A stretch of 64,000 nucleotides of DNA from contig CP021226.1 in the NCBI GenBank assembly GCA_003999685.1, positions 1,426,001-1,490,000 of the forward strand. Reading direction: 5' to 3'. The notes below the pieces were generated by a model. The model worked only from the letters and a program-made list of their open reading frames with translations, was not told the origin of the DNA and did no database searches. Numbering within the stretch: position 1 is the stretch's first letter; the number at the start of each line of letters is the position of its first letter. Shown piece by piece: positions 9,914 to 21,598 of the stretch. Source of the DNA: Taiwanofungus camphoratus. Taxonomy: Eukaryota; Basidiomycota; Agaricomycetes; Polyporales; Taiwanofungaceae. A program made the translations under genes and the position numbers.

Positions 9914-12158
9914 CTACACTTTGAGGGGGCTCTCGCTCGAATCCAAAAGACCTTCTGCCTTTACCGCAGGACTCGGAGTGTCCGGCCCTGGTGTAGATTC
10001 TAATTGCTCGACCTCAGCGTCACCGTTGACCAACGGCTTTGGTGGTGGTGGTGCCTCCCCTTGCAACACACGACGTGGACTTGCTGACAAGTCTTTCTTC
10101 GGCAAACCCGTTGATTCCCCATCCTCGTCTTCGATATTGCCCATATGCACATCGCCATCTCCGTCCACATTGCTCGATTCATCATCGCCATCCCTCTCGA
10201 GTTCATCCAGCTGTTCCCTGAGGCTCTTTGTGATGTCAGACCGTCCTCCTTGATGAAAGTCAAACGCGTCACTGAAGCCCGAATTCCCATTCAAGCCCTC
10301 GTGCTGCAAATCATCATCATCGCTATCATCATCGCTATCATCGTGGCTGTCGTCGTTGTCAAACATGAGGCGCCCCCCGCCAAGGATGCTATGGCCGGGT
10401 TGAACTGAAATACCGCCATTACTCCCTAGCACCAGCGCAAAACCACCGCCGCTTCCATTGTCACCTTCACCATTAGGACTGACGCGCTGTACATCTCGAT
10501 CACGCTGCCTTGCCTCCCAGGCATCCCGTCTGGCCCTGTACGACATCAATCTACTCGCAGAGTAGAGCTGTGGTAGCTGATCAGGTGTTTCATGTCCGTA
10601 TTTGTTCTCGACTCGGTCGGTGATCCAGCTAGACCATTCCTCCAAGGTGCGGCCATTTAGAATCGCTACGATGAGTATTGTCATGTTATCGCAACCGATA
10701 CCAGCCCCCGAATTAGTATCCGGCGCTAGACACAATTCGCAAATTTCTTCGCAAATCTCCGAAATTTGCTTCCCTTGTGATATGAGAAGTCGAATGACAT
10801 TAACCACCTGTTGTGACGACAGGCAGTCCCAGATACCTTATAAGGCCAAAATCAGTGAGGATCGAACGAAACACACGATATTCACACGAACCATCACATG
10901 CAATAACGAGAAATTCATCCTCTTCTGTGATCTGATGTTCAGTTATTTCAGGATCACAGGTAATGATTTGAGCCTCAGGGGACAAAGAAGTGTTTTTCTT
11001 ATAATCAAAATCACCCAAGGCTCTTGCAAGTGCCAGATTACCTGTTAAGATTGCTTGATGAGACAAAGGTGATGCGAGCTAATAACCACACCCCACCATT
11101 AACCCGTCCGAATTCTATATATCCACCTGCTGCCTGGATACGAGACTTTTCGGCTACGAGGAACGAAGTATGAAATGAGTAGCCATGTTTAGTCTAAAAT
11201 TGACATACACTGATTTTGAGGCTTGTGATCGAAACTGAGTGGCTTCGCTTCACCCTTGACGCTGATCACTGACCTTGAGTCTCCAGCATTAGCCTACCAA
11301 ATGATCATCGAATGAGCGAAAACCAAACATGATACGACTACACCAAACATACGACATATATTTTGCCCTCCTTCGTAACCAGAGCAGCCACTGCTGTGCA
11401 GCCTGAGGAGTCCCGAGCAAAATTTGGACCTAGGAGAACAATACGGAGGTGAGCTAGATATGCAAAGTGAGTGTGCTCATTGACTATAGCATACTTGCTC
11501 GCATGTCCGCATCCGTACCCAAAAAAGCGTTTTTCAGCGCCGCCCGGTATTCTTTGCTGCGGTAGGCCTCATCCGTTACCAATCTTTTGTGAACGTTCTC
11601 ACCAGCGTATTTTGCGACAGTACCGCCTAGGATTCGATACTTGTTCGCACGATATATTCACTAATTCGGACATCAAGACCCACCACCATGACCGTCATAA
11701 ACAGCGAAAAAGGTGTTTGAGTCTTCCTCCTCATCAAGTTTCAGTGCGATGGCATGCGCATCTTCCATGGCTTGAAGATGAGATTTTGTCAGGGTCGTAC
11801 AAATCATCCCGGTGAATAATGATAGGATGAGGATGAAAGATAGCGGCTCTAGCCCGCTCGAGGCGGCGCGAGGTAAAAAAATCTCCAAGTATAAAAGCAA
11901 AGAAACCGGAGCAAAAGAGTTGTGAGACACTCACTGACTCTCCACCCCTGCATCTCTGAGACTCCATAAATAAACTTGCCATTTCCCCCTTGCGCTGTCG
12001 TCTTGTCTGTGGCTGTGGAGGTGATCGACGATGAACGAGAATTACAGAAGACATTAACATTTGTGCTTTACAAACCGGGTGTGGAGAGTGTTTGTCCCTA
12101 GGCCATACATCGTGAGCATGTTGCAGGATTAATATGAATGACTAGAGCAGCTCACCAT
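9914..12158 (-). CDS. PP2C-type Ser/Thr protein phosphatase (Ptc2/Ptc3-like)
   Basis: Ten exons: 12158-12156 (the ATG alone), 12097-12076 (22 nt), 12006-11935, 11770-11684, 11626-11495, 11429-11353, 11293-11209, 11153-11097, 11041-10892, 10836-9914; 535 aa with every phase consistent. The N-terminus reads MGQTLSTPDKTT, the usual start of fungal Ptc2 proteins. Metal and catalytic motifs: MEDAH (34-38), DGHGG (58-62), ANAGDSRSVIS, GDFDYK, ACDGIWD and CDNMT (276-280). After about residue 330 comes a disordered tail with an Asp/Ser-rich tract and a Pro/Glu-rich end. The family dephosphorylates stress MAP kinases and checkpoint kinases and needs Mg/Mn. A decayed copy lies at 41926-43450. Confidence 0.95.
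10303..10350. repeat. ATC/GAT-rich simple repeat in the PP2C tail
   Basis: An imperfect trinucleotide array coding an alternating Asp/Ser acidic tract in the disordered C-terminal tail of the phosphatase. Confidence 0.7.
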
Positions 12159-12600
12159 AACTGGTTCTCGATGCAGTACAATGCAAGGGAAATTGACGGA
12201 CTGTGGGGAATATTCCGCAAGAGTCACCGGCAGATGCGATCACGCTGAAGGGTGGCACAATACGCGTAGAAGGGAACGCTTCCTCCGAAAGGAAGGATAC
12301 CGGATGTGCGTTTGGTCGTGTGGTCGTACGTCGAGTCAAAGCCTTGTTGACAATTATTTGCGGTGGAAAATCGAAGTGGGGTGTAAGGTGGTGAGTTCCC
12401 ATTTAGGAAACCCTAGGGCCTGAAGGTCTGATCTCAAGGGGCAAATGCGTTTCTCCGGGAGTGATTAATGATTCTCGATACACATCTGGGAACAGATAAG
12501 ACAGAATACATTTACATGTACACTGCTCGCACATCGGAATACATGGAATCCAGAGTCAATAAAGTTACTAGCAGACATCTCTTCATGAAAACATGCAGCA
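12159..12600. other. Intergenic: PP2C 5' region and 3' flank of the Scm3-like gene
   Basis: Contains the PP2C leader and promoter upstream of its ATG-only first exon, and the end region of the next minus-strand gene. No independent coding sequence is seen. Confidence 0.5.
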
Positions 12601-15560
12601 TCACTTCTCAGTCCCGATCGAAGCCCTGCTGTGCACTTTATGTCTCCCATGTGCAAGCATACTCCTCTCTCGCTGCGAAGGAGGTCCAGGTGTACGGCCT
12701 CGCTCGAATCTTTTCCCTCGGCCGTCATGCCTGTCCTCCGCCCCGGTGCTTTCTGCACTGTCGTCACCGGCAAAGTCAGCTCGGGCCTTGCCCTTCGAAG
12801 CTGCCGCATGCACCGACTTAGTTGCCGTCCTGCAAATGGCATCGCCGCTTTTGCTCCTACCTCTCAAACGTGAGGTGGAAGGCTCTGATCGTCCAGCATG
12901 ACCTCCCTGCTTTACATGCGAGCCCTCACTATCCTCAGCACGGCTCAGATCAGCATCTTCGTGATGCTTATGCGGTGTAGGAGGCAGGGGTCTGTCGTTG
13001 TCGTCTAGCTTGAAAGATACTCTGCGGCCCCTCGATTTGCTACGACCCCTCGTAATGGACCGTTGACGTTGCACAGGAGATGAGGGCTCCGAGGATCCTG
13101 CAGGTGAGGAAGGAGGTAGTGTTGCTCCGGAGAACGACGGATCAAAAGAGTAGGGATATGGATGGGGGTGTGTAGGGGTGGCGTACACGGAAGAAGACCT
13201 CGAGGGGCCAGCCTCGGATGACGGCGCATCAAACTGTTGGTGTCGCCCAGAACGTTGGTGCTTGTGAGTCGGAGTGAAAGGTGGCCAATTTGGTGAATAG
13301 TGCGGAAACGGCGGCGGGTACGCAGGTGGAAACCCCTGATTTAAAGGTAGACCTGCACTATTCAAGAGATATGCGAGGTGATGTATCGTTTGAGCTATCT
13401 GGAGTTGTGCTTGAGGATCTTGAACAGCAGCATTAGGGTGAGGATATTCAGCCTGATGATCATGGTGGCGCGGGGTGTAAGGTACGTAGGGTGAGTACAT
13501 AGAGGCATGTTGATTTGATGCGTATGTATAGGGGGTGCGGGACCGGCGAGGCGAACGACTCCGATTGTCGTGTTTCGAAAACTCATCTGCACGGCGACAA
13601 TCGTCATAAGAAGTATGATGACAGGGCTACGTGGTAGCGTACCACTTTTGTCACCTGGCGAAGGCGGAGATTGTTCGCCATCCTCATCGCATCTACGAGG
13701 TAAGACCGGAGGCGTGTTCCGTTTCACTTCGTTATTTATTGATTGATCCGAGAGGGGAGACGATGAAATGACCCGTTTGCGTTTGCGATTTCGTGCCAGA
13801 GGAGGTACTGAATCTTGAGAGTGCCTCTCTGGTTTCTGTGTTTTGACCTTCGATGTTACCTTCGAAACAACACTGTCACTCTGAGGATCATCCTCCGCAG
13901 TTGCATGAGAACTCAAATGAACAGTAGGCCGGATCACTTCTTTGCCTTTGCCTTTGCCTTTGCCCTTTCTTTTGCCTGTGACTTTTGGAGCATTACTCGA
14001 TGGTAAATCCTCAAGGTTCTGGTCATCAGATTCCTTTGCTTGCGTGTCCGAGCTGAAAGGAAAGCCGCCCTTGGAACCTCTTGCCGATGATGCTGCCTTC
14101 GCCTCGCGCGTTATCACAACCTCCGCAATCATGGAGGGTTTACTATCTTTCTTAATAGGCTTAGATTTTGGTGCAGCTGTGAATTGTACAACATCCAAAT
14201 GTGGGACCGGAGATGCAGTCTCTGCATAAGAACCTGCAGCCTCACCCAGCCTCGCCGATCGTTCGGCACCTTTGTACCTTGGTATAGGTCTTGGCCTAGG
14301 GCGGGGCGGGGGGGATGGAGAAGGCGATGAAACATCGTCAAGGACTTGCGTTATATCTGGTATGTCTTCCACGATCGACGAAGACGACTGCGGTGGAGTA
14401 CAGAGTTGCAGAATGAGGGGTGACAAATGGGGCGAGACAGGGACAGATGGCACAATAGTATTCTTGCGAGCAGGTGTCTTCGACCTAGCTCGTAATTCAT
14501 GCTTGAACTGAGGTTGAGACGGTCGTCCGATAGGCTCGCGAGGGGGGCCCATGGATCTACCACGCCTCAAGGCAGTAGCTGAAGAGGGCGGTGACTCCGT
14601 GAGGTCTATAATATCATCTGCTGGGTCAGAACGAGGCACCCTCGAGTGGACAGGCGCATCATCGTCTATATCCCATGTGGCCAGTTCATCTTCCGATTCA
14701 TCGTCAAGAGGAACGTGAGTAGATTTCGTCTGGAATGTCATCACATCGATGATGTCATTGTCATCCTTCTCGTCTTCATCGTGCTCGTCTTCATGTGTAA
14801 TTGGTGTCTCCGCATCGCCTTCGTCTGAGTCTTCGTCAAACTCTCCGGACCGACCAAATTTCCCCCGCAAGGTACGAAGATCATCAGTATGATCCAATGA
14901 TCTCAAACCGACTGCCTCGTCATCGTCCTCCTCTTCTCCGTATAACTCCTTTCTCCGTTGTTCGGCCTCCAGAAATTCCCGCAAATCCTCGGCGTCGGCT
15001 GGATTCATCTCTTGCACCGGAGGGATATGCAGCTTCTCCTTTTCCATCTCCAATTCATCCGAGATATTAGCCTCCGGGGCAAACGCGTCTAGCTCGTCCA
15101 CATCATCGTCCGTGATAGCATCACCAGCGTCGCTGCCAACATCGTTTACATCTGACAATGGTTCGTCGCCAGCGAAACAGCCCATGTCAAACTTTTTAAG
15201 TGAGCCACGGAGAACGCCACGGTCTTTGACAAGAGAGCCGTCCCGAAGATTTATGATATCATCTTCGTGTAGTGGACGATTATATCGCTCACCCAGCTGG
15301 GACCATAAATTGATGAGTCGCGAAGAAGCGGCACGTCTGTCCTCATCAATGTCGTTTGGCGGTTCAAATGTCCCAGAAGTTGGGGTAGATATGGAGAGGG
15401 AACTGGGAGTGGACGCGAGTCGTGATCGCTTCGCAGACGGTGCCCTGTCCGGCAGACGAAGAGGTGGGAAGAATGAGCGAGATGCAGGAGGCGACGCTGA
15501 CGGCGTAACCAGAGCAAACCGAGCAGGCGGGTCCTTGCGAGTGGTTTCGCGCTCATCCAT
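12601..15560 (-). CDS. Large acidic protein with probable Scm3/HJURP centromere domain
   Basis: Two exons, 15560-13655 and 13586-12601, with a 68-bp intron; 963 aa. Residues about 80-130 (RLINLWSQLGERY, EDDIINLRDGSLVKDRG) resemble the Scm3 domain, which binds the centromeric histone CENP-A and loads it at centromeres. After this the protein is disordered: acidic Asp/Glu tracts, a Pro-Arg repeat (SPSPSPPPRPRPRP), a KGKGKGKG basic run, and a Ser/Arg-rich end. Fungal Scm3 proteins are mostly short in yeasts and much longer with low-complexity tails in basidiomycetes, which fits. The domain call rests on a short motif read by eye. Confidence 0.65.
13941..13964. repeat. Hexanucleotide tandem repeat (TTTGCC)4
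   Basis: Four perfect copies within the Scm3-like gene, read on the minus strand as alternating Gly-Lys. A likely site of copy-number change. Confidence 0.85.
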
Positions 15561-17812
15561 GGCCGTTGGCAGCTTTCAGAGCTCGAGTCGCGACTGAATA
15601 TTGGCGCCCAAACCGTTTGAATCCCCGAAAGGCACGTGCAGTCAAAGCTCGATAATAATTTCGGGAAGAGCTGTCTATGCCAGTAGCCTTGATTGACATG
15701 TTCATATATTTTCATTGCAATACTCGCCCTTACGTACGGCACTGGAAAACAATGTAGAACATGTTCTAATATGATTTATTATATACTTGGTTTTGCGGAG
15801 CCACAAGACAAATAGCTTCAAGCTTCGGCAGGTATCAGTAAGTCGAAAGATAGCCTAGCGCCTGACTCGTCGGGAAAACTTGTCAAGCAAGGCAATATAT
15901 CGTAACGAGTGCGCTCTAATAGCTGAAGAGAAAGCCTTGTTTGTCACGGTGTAAAACCTACACCACAGTCAGCACCACATACTAAGGTCTAGGGCATGGA
16001 AGGCAAGGTGGCCCATGGATTCTCGAGCGCATGTCGAGGTGCTTCCGAGTGCGTACGCTGTTTCCATGAGGCAAAGCTGCGCTGCACAATCGGAAAGCGA
16101 CTATACCACGAATGCAACGACGAACATCACACCGGAACGTGAAATGATGATATCTGGGCAAGGGGTCACAGTAGGTCACGTCACTGCATCATATGCACCA
16201 CTTCGAACGGAGGTTGAGGTGCTATAATATCCACCCAGACCGGAGGTCTCGAATGGCCTCGACGTCCTCTGCAGACAAAGCTACTCACATTTGTGCGATA
16301 ACAGACTTCGCTGTGACGTCTGTCAGGGTGGTATCCTTGGAAATGAATAGTAAATTTAGCAATACACAGTTCTCGCGCAGCATAGCGCCTCCTCAAGGGT
16401 GCAAAGCTTCCATGAGAAGAAACGGGGACTCGGGTTTTGTATTAACGTGGGAAGGGCGTGCCAGAAGGTTATAGGGAGACCTAGGTAAGTGGAGCTTGAA
16501 GCGCAGAACGGCATTGTTGTCCACGACGATCAGCGTGATGCTTCCAAAGTAAAGGTACAGACAACATCAGAAAACCAGTACATGCAACTGGTGTGAGGTG
16601 AAGAAAGTCATCACACGCTGATAACAGCCCGTCTGCAGTGCGAAAGTCGTTCAACGGAGAGATCTTCTAAGCCGATGACGATGATCTTATCCGCATTTCA
16701 ATGTCTTGCATTTTCTTCAGATTATAGCCGTTGTCGAAGCTTACGCTTTTTCATTGGAGAAGATGGCTTGCACAGTGGCAGCAGCACATAGTCAATTTAG
16801 ACGCGTGACAGCGAGGTCCAAGCGACGAAGTCGAAGAGAACAAGACATTTTGACGCAAATGCCAATCTACCAAAGCTTAAGCAGCGGTAAGTGATGATTA
16901 TCTTAGATGGGTTAGCAATACCGACTCAGAAACCAGCAGGTACATATGGGTCTGCAGGAGGACGCCTATTGCATACGGCGACGATCAGAACAGGCTCGTG
17001 ACATATGATCAACAGTTCAACGCCGTTATTCCGTCGTTCCGTCCAGTCCCTGGTACTGGACTTGGCCTTCCCACAAGCCCTCAAAAAGTATGAGCATGGA
17101 GACATGATGGCCATCAGATATCAGCGTCGGTGTGTATGTAAAGTTGCATGTTTGGGGCGAATTCGTTTTCATCTGCTAAGGTAGCAGATCGGTAGGTGGG
17201 ATGTGGAGACTCGTACTGTTGCGATGAAGTCATATGCCCAGGTCAGACCAGCATTGAAATGCAACGATTGATGCTGTTTGTGGAGCTTTATCTGAGTGAA
17301 GAGACTACGATGGATAGCGAATGCGGACGCAAAGCGGTCACACGAGCACTTGATCAAACGAAACTTAGGGTGATCTGCAACCGAGCGAGGAGGTGGCATT
17401 TCTCTAACTAAGCTAGACCACGGTGATAACAGGCACCTCCGGATTCTACAAACCGAAAGTTTGCGTTCAACCTGACCGGAATGTGCTGATGACCTCGCCT
17501 GCAGTAGCCGCCACCACTTCCACACCTTCTCGTGCCACCCGCGCGTGACTGGTGCCGCACTACTTCACCCTTGCATTACCTTTTTTGTCTGTTTCAACTT
17601 CAGAAACCAGGAAGAATCTCAACATGGTATACCTGCCCATTCTCATCCACTCAAGTGAAATATGGCTTCACCCGCACTGCATGTTGCGGCCTGCAATGTG
17701 TTCTCTGGCGGGGTCGCGACATTCCGAAGCCATCCTGCTTTCTGTCAGACGCGGCTTCTTTGAGATCTATCCCATCTACTGACCTCACTAGGTATTTCCG
17801 CAGTTCAGCCGA
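15561..17812. other. Long intergenic stretch without recognisable gene
   Basis: About 2.2 kb. The left part is the promoter of the Scm3-like gene. Short frames at 16193-16474, 17169-17525 and 17532-17831 show no family motifs and no convincing exon chain. The right part may hold unrecognised 5' exons of the MYND-like gene that follows. Confidence 0.45.
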
Positions 17813-19115
17813 ATGCCACCGAACTTCTTAGACTTCCATGATGACAAGGGACCGTCCGTTCAAAACAACTCGTGTGACCACAGATGTTTCAATAGCTGAG
17901 CTTGTCCGGACGTATAATTAGGAAGCAGTGTTGTTGCATCGCAGCTTGGACTACCTCTACAATGTTCCAGATCGCTTCCTCTTCAAAGTCTTTGACTTCC
18001 TCCCCTGATCAATACTCGTCTGCTAAGGTGTGTATCATAATGCTTCTGCAGATCTACCCTCTCTCAGTCTTCTATAGCGTCCACACCCTACATGGCCCAC
18101 AAATATGACAACTCGAACCCACTTTGAGGATTTCTTGCAGGAGATTGGCGTGAGCGCTGAGGCACAGCATCTGTGTTGCGTCCCTCGCCAAGGTAGTGAA
18201 TACAGTCTAGAGGAGGGCTCATTATTGATGAGTCCTGTTCCCCACTTAGGTCATATATCAGAGCATCACGCACCGGGACATAAGGCGTCCACGCCTCCTT
18301 CAGCTACCAAGGTCAGCTCCGGGCATCCAAGACAGGTAAGACGTCATCTCCAATAGTCAGGTGGTGTCTGATCTCAGAGGCAGTGTCATCGCCGACGTCC
18401 TGAAGTTCAAGGCGCAAGTCATTCTGACCGATCAAGCCGCCGAGAGAAGGAGTCTTCCATGTCCTCTGCACTGCTTTCTGAGGGTGGGATATCGCGCATG
18501 TCTATTGTGCATCCAATCAAAATAGATGGCTATCCTAGGTCACTCAAAACTAAGCCTCTCTGGGCACTAGACATGCAAAATCACGCCGGGTCCAAGTCAT
18601 ACGACTCCTCCATTTCTGCTCAAGAGTCGCTGCGATCGTTGCTTGAACAGAGTCATGACGAACAGCGGTCGCCGCACGCCACTGCGACGATTCATCGCAT
18701 GGAAAACCATATACACGTCTCTTCGCCCTCTGTACTGGAGCTCAGCCGAGATGCACCCTCTATGCGCTCTACACGATCTCGAAGCCGTTCGCCATCTTCC
18801 GATTCGCTGGCCACTGCTTCGTCTTCGGAAGCACCGGAAACCCCGAGGGCTCATTCCATTCTGCATGAGGTGAGACCTACTTTGGTAGATCTCGAATATG
18901 CCTCAAGGTTTAGGGTCCATGCCGTTTGTGTGACCTGTAGCAAAACTGGCGCCAACTTTCCGAGCTGCGCCAGGTGTGGCGAGATGTGGTGTTCACGAGA
19001 TTGCAGATTGAAGGGAAATTCAGGGAGCAGACATGCATGCCAGGGAAGGGTAGCGGATTCCCAAAGGCGCCCTCCACGATGTCTCACGGCTCACACACAT
19101 CCTTCATTCTCGTAA
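17813..19115 (+). CDS. Disordered protein with C-terminal MYND-like zinc knuckle (copy A)
   Basis: Best model: 17813-17871, 17922-18027, 18078-18335, 18378-19115, 386 aa with agreeing phases; the first exon and start are uncertain. The body is Ser/Pro/Arg-rich and low in complexity. Residues 325-362 carry C-x2-C-x9-C-x2-C-x4-C-x3-C-x9-H-x-C, including the shared segment NFPSCARCGEMWCSRDCRL. This is close to a MYND finger but has Trp-Cys in place of Tyr-Cys and H-x-C at the end in place of H-x3-C. MYND fingers usually bind short proline-rich peptides. The next gene ends in the same motif with identical spacing, so the two are tandem paralogues that have diverged strongly outside it. The exact function is unknown. 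Confidence 0.65.
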
Positions 19116-19814
19116 ATGAATGATTCCAAGCCGCCGTGTTTTTCTTCTTGTACACATTTCTCGATCGCCACATGTATCGTTATGTATCTATAGAAATTCT
19201 ATATAGTTGTAGCGAAATATCGTACCGTCCAGGCACCAGGGACAATCTTTGACTGGGATGATCAGTTTCCCATGTTATCTGATAATTCCGGATCGGCAAG
19301 ATTAGATGAGCGATTTTCGAATCTGCAGGAAATATCTGACCACGTACGTGAAAATCATTTCATGCTCGCAGTACTTACTGATCCGATCACTTTTCAATAA
19401 ATCTGCACACGCACTGTTTTCGAAGAGGGGATTTCCAACCAGGCTACGGCTCTTTGACGCTAGCATTATCTTTAGGAGTGAGAGAAGTTCTAAACTGGCG
19501 TAGGGCTTTCATATATTCATCGCGCCGACGGAAGTTTCTGATCCTACCTACCTGCCTGCCTGCCTGCCTGCCCGTGATCTTATGTGACAAACTCGATTGT
19601 TTGCGGTTCTTTGGGCGCTATCCGTAGTCTAGCCTTTGGATCGAAGTCGAATCAGGGGTCCACGCACGCAACGATGCGCAAGGTTGACGCCGGTCCATGC
19701 GCATGAGGTCGTGTGACACCAAAATTCTCTGAACAGTTGACGGGATTCTGATAAAATGTGTGTCTGGACTCTGCAGACGGCCCTTGTTGTCTTCCTGCAA
19801 CCCATCCTTCTGCA
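19116..19814. other. Intergenic between tandem MYND-like genes
   Basis: Holds the 3' end of copy A and the promoter of copy B, plus the CCTG simple repeat at 19543-19573. No coding sequence is recognised. Confidence 0.5.
19543..19573. repeat. CCTA/CCTG tetranucleotide repeat
   Basis: About seven near-perfect tetranucleotide units between the two tandem MYND-like genes, upstream of copy B. Confidence 0.85.
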
Positions 19815-20905
19815 ATGTCGACTATTCTCTGCCAAGCAGTAGACACTTGCGCAGACGAGCCTCAGTACCATCAGGTACGTGCTGCGATTCTCCGCATCAT
19901 TTACAGGACCCTCATTTTGGAGAACAGGAAAAGAAATGTTTACACAAATATCGCCCTGCTCTTACTGCGGGCTTGCCAAAGTGTACCGGTGCCAGTCGTA
20001 TAGCATCCATTGGCGACCCAGCTACGGGGCCAAGATGTAACCCTCAAAGTGTCACTCCTTTTTCTCTCGAACCTTCCGACGGAGTCATTTGTCCTCGGTC
20101 CGCAAACCACCGGAGTGCTGTCGAGTCGGCCAGTCAGGAAGAGGCTGAAGGAAGATCTCTTGAGTGTGTGCGTCCCGCTCATGTACGAGCGAGAACAGGA
20201 TCAGTTTCTTGCGTACGTCGGACGCATCAGAGAGCGAAGTCGTCGTCCAACGTGGAGTATGCCCATGCGTTGTTGCGTGGTGCATACCTCCCGTTGGACC
20301 TTCCCGATCTTTCACCTGTCGTCTCTCGTCGTCCTACCACGGCTTCAGCCGTACTGCATGCGACAACGGACGTTTCGACAATGTTCGGTTCTTTCTCACC
20401 CACAGCTTCTCCTCGTCATTCCTTGCAGGCTCTCCTTGTTGCCAATACCCTCGTAGCTGATAGCTGCTTTCCTTCATCGCGCGTTTCTCATCCGCTCAGC
20501 TCTGCAGGGCCTTCAGATTCGAATTCATCCAAGGACCTACCACAAGACTTGTCATCGCTTCCGAATTCGCCCACTCTACCCTCGATATGCCGCACCCCGT
20601 CATCGTATACAGACTCCGAGTACTTTCCCACTGCACCCTCCTCCGCCGGTCCGGCGACTCCTGCACGTGAAGTCTCTCCATCACCAAAGGGCAAACAAAG
20701 GTCGCTTCATCCTGCCCTCGAGTCTCTTGAAGGGTCATCAAAACTCTCTGTGAAAATGTGCTGCGCTACGTGCCAAGTGGCCGGGACCAACTTCCCGTCT
20801 TGTCCAAGATGCGGGGAAATGTGGTGCTCGAGACAATGTAGACTGCAGGGCACCGGCGGAAAGAGGCATGCCTGTGCGAAAGGTGGACATTGGATAGGGG
20901 CATGA
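19815..20905 (+). CDS. Disordered protein with C-terminal MYND-like zinc knuckle (copy B)
   Basis: Model: 19815-19874 and 19928-20905, 345 aa, using a GTACGT donor and a 53-bp intron; an alternative acceptor at 19906 would leave a 32-bp intron, which is too short to favour. The second exon is a single long open frame. Most of it is Ser/Pro-rich and unstructured, ending with C-x2-C-x9-C-x2-C-x4-C-x3-C-x9-H-x-C around NFPSCPRCGEMWCSRQCRL, the same spacing as the upstream gene. The rest of the two proteins cannot be aligned by eye. Tandem duplication followed by fast divergence is the simplest reading. Function unknown. Confidence 0.65.
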
Positions 20906-21598
20906 GGTTCCGTAGCGTATACCATTCACTTCAGTAGCTGTAGGGCCTCCGCGCTTGCACATATAACTGATCTTTTCATGTAGTTATACAAGCCTCTTCA
21001 CCTGTATTATAGTGTTGTCAAATTCTCCCTGATTCCCGTTTTTGTGGTGATGCCATTGGATTGAAGTGAGAATCTAGTAACTGTCAAGCTGGGAGGCACT
21101 CCGGTCCGACGTTGGCATTCAATCACGAAAGGTCAAGGCGAACTGCATGACAATATCCCGAAAATTATACATACCCAAGACACCATTACCGAATCACTCT
21201 TAAAATGTATTGAAGAACCTGAACGCCTCCGATGTTTCTGCTGTAAGTGCAATCTACGTATGGACCACGAACGAAATGAGAGGAACACCTATTCATCTCA
21301 CTGATACATAATTCGCGATTCATAATCTTCGTCATGTCTTCAACACACCCGGCGAGTGGATTGGTAGGCAATTGGTAGCTAGATGCTGAGGCAGCCTCCA
21401 GTATACGTATGCCGACGTAGCGGCAATTCTGACCTTCACCTGTTCCATAAAACTGATGCGACGAAGTAATGAATAGCAATGTGGTGAGGACCACTGTTGA
21501 GACCCCGTATTCGACTGATAGCCGAAAGCTTGAAAATGAATAGTGGTATCGTACAAGTGATCGTTTGCTCACCCTGATACTGGCATTTGCATGGAAAA
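20906..21598. other. Intergenic between convergent genes
   Basis: Lies between the stop codons of MYND-like copy B and BUD22. Short frames at 21186-21572 show no family features. About 690 bp is long for a convergent gap in this window, so an unrecognised small gene or relic is possible. Confidence 0.4.

Noticed and set aside
19875-19906. 32-bp intron in MYND-like copy B
   Set aside because: Too short for a spliceosomal intron in this genome, where the checked introns are about 43 bp or longer; the acceptor at 19927 gives 53 bp and the same frame.
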